This document shows, piece by piece, positions 6,462 through 12,661 of a DNA stretch of 12,661 bases (position 1 is its first letter; each line of letters starts with the position of its first letter). The DNA comes from Sporomusa sp. (lineage in GTDB: Bacteria > Bacillota_C > Negativicutes > Sporomusales > Sporomusaceae): positions 1 through 12,661 of the forward strand of contig JAQSXM010000052.1 in NCBI GenBank assembly GCA_029256645.1, read 5' to 3'. A program made the translations under genes and the position numbers. The notes beneath the pieces were generated by a model, which did not search any database, was not told the origin of the DNA, and saw only the letters and a program-made list of their open reading frames with translations.

Positions 6462-8603
6462 TTGGAGAAAGTTTTAACAGTCTGTCCTTATTGTGGTGCT
6501 GGCTGCCAGATGTATCTGTTGGTCGAAAACCACCGGGTTATTGGTGCTGAACCGGCGAACGGACCTATTAATGAAGGTGAGCTTTGTTTAAAAGGTCATT
6601 ATGGCTGGGATTTCCTCAATGATACGAAGATTTTGAGCAAACGATTGACAAAACCATTGCTCAGATATGACCGAAAAGAAGATTTCCATGAAGTAGAATG
6701 GGATGAAGCGCTGGATTATGTTGCTGATAAACTTAAGTCCATTAAGGAGAAATACGGCCCTGATGCCATCATGGGCACAGGCTCGGCCCGGGGTATGGGA
6801 AATGAACCAAACTACCTCATGCAAAAATTTATGCGCGCGGTGATCGGTACCAACAATATCGATCATTGCGCCCGTGTTTGACACGCTCCCTCTGTAGCCG
6901 GTCTGGCTACTACATTTGGCAGTGGAGCAATGACAAACTCCATACCGGAAATCGAAAATGCTACCTGTTTGTTGATATTTGGTTATAACGGCGCCGATTC
7001 CCATCCGCTGGTGGCTCGCCGCATTCTAAAGGCTAAGGAAAGAGGGGCCAAAATTATTGTTGTGGATCCTCGCAAAACAGAATCAGCCAGAATTGCGGAC
7101 ATCTGGTTGCCGATCAAAAATGGTTCGAATATGGCGGCAGTTAATAGTTTTGCAAACATTATACTTGCAAAAGGTTGGGAAAACAAAACCTATATCGAGA
7201 ATTATACTGATGGATTTGCGGAATACAGACAAACGATTGCTAAATATACGCCTGAGTACGCACAAAAAATCTCCGGTCTTGACCCTAAGCTTGTGGAACA
7301 GGCGATGGAGATTTACGCGAAATCAGAAAGATCGTTTATTCTCTATGGTATGGGTGTATGTCAATACAATCAGGCGGTGGATGTGGTCAAAGGCTTGGGC
7401 GGTTTATGCCTGTTGACCGGACAAATTGCTAAACCCAGCTCTGGGATTGGGCCTGTACGCGGACAAAATAACGTACAGGGAGCTTGCGATATGGGCGCAC
7501 TACCAAATGTGTTTCCAGGATATCAGCCGGTTACCAACCCTGATAACCGCAAAAAATTTGCCCAGGCCTGGGGTGTGGAAAGCTTGCCGGACAAAGTGGG
7601 TTATATGCTGACAGATGTTCCGCATTGCGTCGAGGAAGGAAAACTGAAAGCCTTCTATATTATTGGCGAAGACCCCGTGCAGAGCGACCCGGATGCCGCT
7701 GGTGTGAGAAAAGCACTTGAGGAACTGGAACTGGTGGTTCTTCAGGATATATTCATGAATAAAACGGCGTTGCATGCGGATGTTATTCTGCCGGCTACCT
7801 CCTGGGGTGAGCATGGCGGCGTATTTAGCGGTGCAGACCGTAGGTTCCAGCGCTTCCGCCAAGCTGTGGATGCTAAAGGTGATGTTAAGGACGACTGGGT
7901 TATTATTTGCGAATTAGCGAAACGGTTCGGTTATGAAATGAACTATAATAATACTGAGGAAATCTGGAGTGAAATGATTAGTTTGAGTCCGAGTTTTGCC
8001 GGTGCTACCTATGACAGAATTGAAAAATTAGGCAGTATTCAATGGCCATGCCCTACTGAGGAACATCCGGGTACGTCGTACCTGTTCAAAGGTAACGTAT
8101 TCCAAACTCCCAGTATGAAAGGGAATTTCTTTGCTGCAGAGTGGCGTCCGCCAGTTGAACAGCCTGATGCCGAATATCCACTGGTTTTGTCTACAGTACG
8201 GGAAGTCGGTCACTATTCATCCCGCACAATGACAGGCAACTGTTGGGGGCTTGCCAAACTGGCCGATGAGCCCGGTTACCTCCAGATTCATCCAGATGAT
8301 ACTGATAAACTTGGCATTGCTGACGAAGACCTTGTGCGTGTGACAACACGGCGCGGCTCAGTTATAACCAGGGCTTTGGTAACTGACCGGGTGCGTGCAG
8401 GTGTTGTATATATGACTTACCAATGGTGGCTTGGGGCTTGCAACGAACTGACTATTCATGCTGTTGATCCTATTTCTAAGACGCCTGAATATAAGTATTG
8501 TGCGGTCAGAGTGGAAGCTATCAAAGATCAGAAAAAGGCTGAAGAAGAACTTACCGCCGCATACAATGAGCTTAAACTTAAAATGGGTGCTGTCGTTTCT
8601 TAG
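6462..8603 (+). CDS. fdhF: Selenocysteine formate dehydrogenase, FdhF type (TGA read through at 6879)
   Basis: A molybdenum/tungsten bis-pterin formate dehydrogenase catalytic subunit of 713 residues with one in-frame TGA (6879-6881) as residue 140. The numbering matches E. coli FDH-H (715 residues): the [4Fe-4S] ligands Cys8, Cys11, Cys15 and Cys42, Lys44, Sec140 in DHCARVUHAPSVAG, His141, and Arg333 in GPVRGQNNVQGACDMG all fall at the same positions. The frame is open before and after TGA, and a SECIS hairpin follows it. The enzyme interconverts CO2 and formate and probably works in a hydrogen-dependent CO2 reductase with the ferredoxin and hydrogenase encoded downstream. There is no twin-arginine signal, so it is cytoplasmic. 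It is nearly the same protein as the Cys paralogue at 8812 (about 85-90% identical over the first 140 residues by eye). A simple gene caller would split it at 6881 and restart at the ATG at 6930. Confidence 0.96.
6879..6928 (+). promoter_or_regulatory. Selenocysteine codon and bacterial SECIS element
   Basis: The TGA at 6879-6881 is followed at 6894-6910 by a perfect hairpin: GTAGCC, loop GGTCT, GGCTAC. The GGTCT loop matches the SelB-contacting loop of the E. coli fdhF SECIS (AGGUCU). A lower helix can form between GCTCC (6885-6889) and GGAGC (6924-6928), closing an internal loop. The 12 bases between the TGA and the upper stem fit the bacterial arrangement, where the element lies within the coding region and directs Sec insertion by SelB and tRNA-Sec. 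Confidence 0.9.
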
Positions 8604-8629
8604 TTGTTCTGGAACGAAGCTGCTTTTTT
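8602..8629 (+). terminator. Weak hairpin plus T-run after the selenoprotein fdhF
   Basis: An imperfect stem (AGTT paired with AGCT by way of a two-base bulge, then GTT with AAC) covers 8602-8621 and is followed by GC and six T (8624-8629). The stem starts within the TAG stop codon. It is short and bulged, so it would at best attenuate transcription into the paralogue. I include it because the T-run is clear and the gap downstream holds a separate promoter candidate. Confidence 0.3.
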
Positions 8630-8719
8630 CCGATACTTACGGGATCAGGATCATGTGTAGCCAATTAACTAGGTCTAGCTGGTTATGTCAAGCAATACAG
8701 GATAAATTATCGTTATGCA

Positions 8720-8728
8720 TGGTATAAT
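8720..8728 (+). promoter_or_regulatory. Candidate extended -10 promoter for the Cys fdhF-ferredoxin-hydrogenase unit
   Basis: TGGTATAAT is a perfect extended -10 (TG, one base, TATAAT). No convincing -35 exists at 16-18 bases upstream, which extended -10 promoters can tolerate. Transcription would start near 8735, giving a leader of about 77 bases before the TTG at 8812. The remaining parts of the 208-base gap (8604-8811) show no gene, and no copy of the palindrome found before the first fdhF. Confidence 0.5.
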
Positions 8729-8796
8729 TGTTGTTTTGCTTATTTCGCTAAATAATCTCCCAGCGTTTTATTATAGATTGCAATTTTCTTAATAAA

Positions 8797-8804
8797 AGGG
8801 GGAG
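8797..8804 (+). promoter_or_regulatory. Ribosome binding site deciding the TTG start of the Cys fdhF
   Basis: AGGGGGAG lies seven bases before TTG 8812. No ATG or GTG lies close by in frame, and the next residues (EKVLTVCPYCG) carry the first cluster ligands at positions 8, 11 and 15 as in E. coli FDH-H, so the TTG start is well supported. Confidence 0.8.
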
Positions 8805-8811
8805 AAATTAG

Positions 8812-10953
8812 TTGGAGAAAGTATTAACAGTCTGTCCGTACTGTGGTTCAGGATGCCAAATGTACCTGTGTGTTGAGAACAACCGGGTTGTCGGGGCTGA
8901 ACCCGCAAATGGGCCGATTAATGAAGGCGAATTATGTTTGAAAGGCCATTATGGCTGGGATTTTTTAAACGATACCAAAATCCTGAGCAAACGTCTTACT
9001 AAACCGATGCTCCGGTACAATCGTAACGAGCCACTGCATGAGGTTGGCTGGGATGAAGCGTTGGATTATGTGGCTGATAGGCTGAAAGCTATCAAAGAAA
9101 AATACGGTCCGGATGCTATAATGGGTACTGGCTCGGCCCGGGGTACTGGAAATGAAACTAATTATGTCATGCAAAAATTCATGCGTGCGGTAATTGGGAC
9201 AAATAATGTTGATCATTGCGCCCGTGTGTGTCACGGCCCTTCGGTAGCCGGCTTGACAACCATCTTTGGCAGCGGAGCGATGTCCAATTCAATACCTGAG
9301 ATTGAAGACGCGGATTGCCTGCTAATCTTTGGTTACAACGCGGCTGATGCACACCCCTTAGTAGCTAAACGGATTTTAAGGGCAAAGCAAAAAGGCGCAA
9401 AAATTATTGTTGTGGATCCTCGCAGAACTGAGGCAGCGCGGATTTCCGACTTATGGCTGCAGCTTAAAAATGGTTCCAATATGGCTATGGTCAATAGTTT
9501 CGCCAATATTGTTTTAGCAAGAGGCTGGCAAAATGACCGGTTTATTGACAACTTTACCGAAGGCTTTGAGGAATATCGCAAAACTGTTGAACGCTACACA
9601 CCGGAGTATGCCCAGTCCATTACGGGTATTGATCCTAAATTAGTGGAAGAGGCAATGAAGATATATACTCACTCCAATAATTCATTTATTTTGTGGGGAA
9701 TGGGGGTAACCCAATTCGGTCAGGCGGTGGATGTTGTTAAAGGTCTTGGTTCGCTGTGCCTCTTAACAGGGCAGATTGGCAAGCCTAGTTCGGGAGTTGG
9801 ACCTGTACGCGGTCAGAATAATGTTCAGGGAGCCTGTGATATGGGGGCATTGCCAAATGTTTTTCCCGGATACCAGCCGGTTATAGAGGCTGCCAACCGG
9901 AAAAAATTTGCCAAAGCCTGGGGTGTGGAGAATCTGCCTGATAAGATTGGTTTTACCATTACCGAAGTTCCCCACGCTGTTGCTGCCGGTAAATTGAAAG
10001 CCTTCTACATTATTGGCGAGGATCCGGCGCAAAGCGATCCGGATTCAGCCGGCCTGCGCAAGGCCCTTAATGATTTGGAATTTGTGGTATTCCAGGATAT
10101 CTTCATGAACAAAACAGCGCTGCATGCTGATGTCATCCTGCCGGCAACTTCCTGGGGTGAGCATGGTGGAGTATTCAGCGGAGCTGACCGGCGCTTCCAA
10201 CGTTTTCGCAAAGCTGTTGATGCTAAAGGTGATGTTAAGGATGACTGGGTCATTATCGGTGAGTTGGCAAAACGTTTTGGCTATGATCTGATTTATAAAG
10301 ATACCGAAGAAATATGGAATGAACTGATCGGGTTATGCCCGAGCTATGCTGGGGCGACTTATGAAAAAATGGAACGCCAGGGTAGTGTGTTATGGCCGTG
10401 CAGAACTGCTGAAGATCCAGGAACGTCATATTTATTTAAAGGAAATATTTTCCAAACGGCCAGTAAGAAGGGGATCTTTTTCGCGACTGAATGGCGTGCT
10501 CCGGCAGAGGTGCCTGATGCAGAATACCCGACAGTACTCTGCACTGTCCGGGAAGTTGGCCATTATTCGTCCCGGACGATGACCGGCAACTGTTGGGGAT
10601 TATCTCAATTGGCCGACGAGCCTGGCTATGTTCAGATTAGTCTCGAAGATGCCGCCCGCCTTGGTATTGAAGATGAGCATTTAATGCGTGTTACTTCACG
10701 GCGCGGTTCAGTTATGTCCAGAGCCAGGGTTACCGAACGGGTAAAAGCGGGAGCAGTGTACATGACGTACCAATGGTGGATTGGCGCTTGTAATGAATTA
10801 ACCATCGATAATCTTGATCCGATCTCTAAAACACCTGAGTATAAATATTGTGCAGTAAAACTGGAAGCGATCCCGGATCAAGTTAGTGCAGAGCAGCAGC
10901 TTGTCGCTATGTATAATGATATGAAACGTAAAATGGGTGCTGTTGTTTCTTAA
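8812..10953 (+). CDS. fdhF: Cysteine formate dehydrogenase, FdhF type (Sec-independent paralogue)
   Basis: The second formate dehydrogenase is also 713 residues long and aligns with the selenoprotein without gaps. It has TGT (9229-9231) for Cys140 in DHCARVCHGPSVAG, where the first copy has TGA. The cluster ligands Cys8, 11, 15 and 42, Lys44, His141 and Arg333 are all kept, so it should be active, though Cys forms of these enzymes are generally slower than Sec forms. The SECIS hairpin is broken by two changes in its 3' arm. The gene leads, with a gap of only 42 bases, into the ferredoxin and hydrogenase genes, so the Cys form is the one most directly linked to the HDCR partners. Together with the selenoprotein it forms a tandem duplication; such Sec/Cys pairs are known from Acetobacterium woodii and Treponema primitia. 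Confidence 0.95.
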   Translation: MEKVLTVCPYCGSGCQMYLCVENNRVVGAEPANGPINEGELCLKGHYGWDFLNDTKILSKRLTKPMLRYNRNEPLHEVGWDEALDYVADRLKAIKEKYGPDAIMGTGSARGTGNETNYVMQKFMRAVIGTNNVDHCARVCHGPSVAGLTTIFGSGAMSNSIPEIEDADCLLIFGYNAADAHPLVAKRILRAKQKGAKIIVVDPRRTEAARISDLWLQLKNGSNMAMVNSFANIVLARGWQNDRFIDNFTEGFEEYRKTVERYTPEYAQSITGIDPKLVEEAMKIYTHSNNSFILWGMGVTQFGQAVDVVKGLGSLCLLTGQIGKPSSGVGPVRGQNNVQGACDMGALPNVFPGYQPVIEAANRKKFAKAWGVENLPDKIGFTITEVPHAVAAGKLKAFYIIGEDPAQSDPDSAGLRKALNDLEFVVFQDIFMNKTALHADVILPATSWGEHGGVFSGADRRFQRFRKAVDAKGDVKDDWVIIGELAKRFGYDLIYKDTEEIWNELIGLCPSYAGATYEKMERQGSVLWPCRTAEDPGTSYLFKGNIFQTASKKGIFFATEWRAPAEVPDAEYPTVLCTVREVGHYSSRTMTGNCWGLSQLADEPGYVQISLEDAARLGIEDEHLMRVTSRRGSVMSRARVTERVKAGAVYMTYQWWIGACNELTIDNLDPISKTPEYKYCAVKLEAIPDQVSAEQQLVAMYNDMKRKMGAVVS

Positions 10954-10995
10954 TTAAAAAGATGAGAAGTGCGTCTTCTTAAAAGGGAGGTAATT

Positions 10996-11541
10996 ATGGA
11001 GAAGTTAAGTCCATTTGTTGTTGGCGATGGGGAAAAATGCATCGGCTGCAAAGCTTGTGAGGTTGCCTGCCATGTATCCCATAATGTAAACGGTATTACG
11101 GCGGGAAATATTGATACTCCAGTGTTCCCCAAGTTGTTTGTCACCCGTGTGGAAGAAGTGACTATGCCGGTTCAATGTCACCATTGTGAAGATGCGCCCT
11201 GTGCTCAGGCTTGTCTTGAGAAAGCTATTTATTTTGATGGAGACAAAGTCCTGATTAATACGGCCAAATGTAAAGGCTGCAAAGACTGTCTGGTGGCCTG
11301 TCCGTTCGGCGCAGTAGAGCTTGTTCCCATGTTTGTCAAGGGTGAGGAAGTAATACAAACTAATTTGAAAAAGCCGCTCATGTATGGCAATAAATGTGAT
11401 TTGTGCTATACCAGGAAACGCGGACCTATTTGTGTTGAAGCGTGCCCCGAAAAGGCGTTGCGTCTGGTCGAGCCACATAAAGAAAAAAAAGAAAAGAATA
11501 GAAAAGCTGTTGCCACTATTGTTGGCATGTTTAAAAAATAG
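10996..11541 (+). CDS. Four-cluster electron-transfer ferredoxin, HycB/HydN type (HDCR small subunit)
   Basis: A 181-residue polyferredoxin with 16 Cys in four groups: 15/18/21/25, 61/64/69/73, 92/95/98/102 and 134/137/146/150, enough for four [4Fe-4S] clusters. This pattern is typical of HycB, HydN and related subunits that carry electrons between a hydrogenase and a formate dehydrogenase. Between an FdhF gene and an [FeFe] hydrogenase gene, it is best read as the HycB-like subunit of a hydrogen-dependent CO2 reductase. After the last cluster a charged, Lys-rich tail of about 23 residues (159-181) ends in VATIVGMFKK and could form a helix. The start is ATG 10996 with AAAGGGAGG at 10982-10990; a GTG at 10969 would place that site inside the gene. 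No signal peptide or membrane segment is visible. The gap to the hydrogenase is 12 bases. Confidence 0.88.
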   Translation: MEKLSPFVVGDGEKCIGCKACEVACHVSHNVNGITAGNIDTPVFPKLFVTRVEEVTMPVQCHHCEDAPCAQACLEKAIYFDGDKVLINTAKCKGCKDCLVACPFGAVELVPMFVKGEEVIQTNLKKPLMYGNKCDLCYTRKRGPICVEACPEKALRLVEPHKEKKEKNRKAVATIVGMFKK

Positions 11542-11553
11542 GGGGTGAATAAC

Positions 11554-12661
11554 ATGCAATATACAATTGAAATTGATCAGGAATTGTGTACCGGATGCCA
11601 TCGGTGTATTGACGTCTGTCCGGTTGGCGCTATTGGGGGACCTTCAGGAATGGCGGTGGATATCAATTATGACAAGTGCTGTTTCTGCGGCCAGTGTGTT
11701 CAGATTTGCAGTGCTTATCAAGAGTATAAATCGGAAACTACAGCACCGCGTGCAACCAAGATGAAGGATCGTGGCTTATTGGATAGTGTTAAGGAGCCGC
11801 TATTTGCGGCGCATAATATGGGCCACGCGCAAAAGGTATGGGAAGCGCTCAACAATCCTAATGTAGTGACCATGGTCCAATGTGCGCCAGCGGTGAGAGT
11901 TGGTCTGGCAGAAGATTTCGGTATGGATTCAGGTGAACTGGTTGCAGGAAAAATGATTACTGCTCTCAGAAAGTTGGGCTTTGATCGGGTATATGATACT
12001 AATTTTACTGCTGATCTGACAATCATGGAGGAAGGCAGTGAGTTAATTAAACGGATCCAAGAGAATGGTGTATTACCTATGTTTACTTCCTGTTGTCCGG
12101 CATGGGTTAAATATGTAGAACAAGAACAGTTTGAGCTTCATGAGAACCTGTCTACTTGCAAGTCTCCGCAGCAAATGGCTGGAGCATTATTTAAGACTTA
12201 TGGCGCCCAGGTTGACAAACTTGAGCCTGCGAAAATAGTCAGTGTATCAGTTATGCCCTGTACTGCTAAAAAGTTTGAGGCTTCCCGGGCGGAAATGAAG
12301 TCGAGCGGCAGCCAGGATGTGGACTTGGTTCTGACAACAAGAGAACTGGCAAATTTAATCAAACACGCTGGCATTGATTTTAAAAATCTTGAGCCAGGTC
12401 AGCCTGACTCTGTATTAGGTGCTTATACCGGGGCTGGTCATATATTTGGAGTTACCGGCGGGGTCATGGAAGCTGCCCTGCGTACAGGTTATGAATTGAT
12501 TACCGGTAAAGCACTTGATGATATCAATATCCTGGATGTACGGTATAGCCAGGGCATAAAACGCGCTACGATCCAGGTGGGCGATTTGGCTGTTAAGACA
12601 GTTGTGGTGGCCGGGCTGGAGAATGTAACACCTATCATTGATGAGATTAAAAATGGTACTG
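11554..12661 (+). CDS. [FeFe] hydrogenase, HydA2-like (HDCR hydrogenase subunit), right end missing
   Basis: The first 369 residues of an [FeFe] hydrogenase that oxidises or evolves H2; the frame is open to the window edge. Two N-terminal [4Fe-4S] sites are seen: Cys12/15/18/22 in CTGCHRCIDVC and Cys42/45/48/52 within KCCFCGQCVQIC. The H-cluster domain shows QCAPAVRVGLAEDFG (about 109-123), motif L1 TSCCPAW with Cys180 (proton transfer) and Cys181 (cluster ligand), and motif L2 MPCTAKKFEASR with Cys236. FGVTGGVMEAALRT follows at about 302-315. The final Cys motif that binds the H-cluster lies beyond the window. GGGGGTGA at 11541-11548 precedes ATG 11554. Short N-terminal domains with no flavin or NAD part, and the FdhF-ferredoxin neighbours, favour the HydA2 type of HDCR over a bifurcating HydA. 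A second HycB-type gene may follow. Confidence 0.92.
   Translation, partial: MQYTIEIDQELCTGCHRCIDVCPVGAIGGPSGMAVDINYDKCCFCGQCVQICSAYQEYKSETTAPRATKMKDRGLLDSVKEPLFAAHNMGHAQKVWEALNNPNVVTMVQCAPAVRVGLAEDFGMDSGELVAGKMITALRKLGFDRVYDTNFTADLTIMEEGSELIKRIQENGVLPMFTSCCPAWVKYVEQEQFELHENLSTCKSPQQMAGALFKTYGAQVDKLEPAKIVSVSVMPCTAKKFEASRAEMKSSGSQDVDLVLTTRELANLIKHAGIDFKNLEPGQPDSVLGAYTGAGHIFGVTGGVMEAALRTGYELITGKALDDINILDVRYSQGIKRATIQVGDLAVKTVVVAGLENVTPIIDEIKNGT

Noticed and set aside
6432..6881. A separate 149-residue truncated formate dehydrogenase, or a pseudogene split at 6881
   Set aside because: The TGA is at the Sec position, the SECIS hairpin follows it and the frame continues; the ten extra N-terminal residues from GTG 6432 include the ribosome binding site.
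6930..8603. An independent gene starting at ATG 6930
   Set aside because: It is in frame with the upstream part, lacks a ribosome binding site, and would start in the middle of the catalytic domain.
10961..10980. A terminator between the Cys fdhF and the ferredoxin gene
   Set aside because: AGAAG/CTTCT gives only a 5-bp stem and no T-run follows; co-transcription is more likely.
11005..11601. A 198-residue minus-strand open frame
   Set aside because: It is antisense to the ferredoxin gene, has no recognisable motif, and the plus strand has clear Cys motifs; open antisense frames are common opposite such genes.
1..12661. CRISPR arrays, tRNA or rRNA genes, transposases
   Set aside because: No regularly spaced repeats, no clover-leaf sequences and no transposase motifs were seen on either strand.

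Overview
The window reads as a chromosomal segment of an anaerobic, acetogen-like Firmicute. The protein flavour and the gene set (a selenoprotein formate dehydrogenase with an [FeFe] hydrogenase) point towards Negativicutes acetogens of the Sporomusa/Acetonema type, but this is inferred from gene content and not from a phylogenetic marker. All genes are on the + strand, and GTG and TTG starts are frequent.

Layout. Bases 1-98 probably hold the last codons of an unrecognised upstream gene. Bases 102-3772 are a tightly overlapping run, pabA-pabB-pabC-fdhD: three enzymes that make p-aminobenzoate (the folate precursor) and then the sulfurtransferase that activates formate dehydrogenase. A hairpin terminator follows fdhD. 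Bases 3907-6162 hold two molybdopterin genes, a MoeA-like protein with a Cys-rich tail and a standard moeA, closed by a strong hairpin terminator at 6199-6249. From 6272 the hydrogenase/formate dehydrogenase part begins: a promoter, a palindrome at the predicted transcription start, a formate dehydrogenase gene read through an in-frame TGA as selenocysteine (6462-8603), a 208-base gap with a second promoter candidate, a same-length paralogue with Cys in place of Sec (8812-10953), a four-cluster ferredoxin (10996-11541), and an [FeFe] hydrogenase that runs off the right edge (11554 onward).

How it fits together. FdhF, a HycB-type ferredoxin and a HydA2-type hydrogenase are the parts of the hydrogen-dependent CO2 reductase (HDCR) known from Acetobacterium woodii and Thermoanaerobacter kivui, which makes formate directly from H2 and CO2. 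FdhD and the two Moe proteins supply and sulfurate the molybdenum or tungsten bis-pterin cofactor. The pab genes supply tetrahydrofolate, the carrier that accepts the formate in the Wood-Ljungdahl methyl branch. The window therefore collects an enzyme, its cofactor supply and the precursor of its downstream carbon carrier.

The main points of interest are the tandem Sec/Cys formate dehydrogenases with seemingly separate promoters (a possible selenium-dependent isoform switch), a near-perfect SECIS hairpin that is visibly decayed in the Cys copy, and a perfect palindrome at the predicted start of the Sec gene's transcript. HDCR and Sec/Cys fdhF pairs are both already known, so the novelty lies in this arrangement and its control, not in a new enzyme class.
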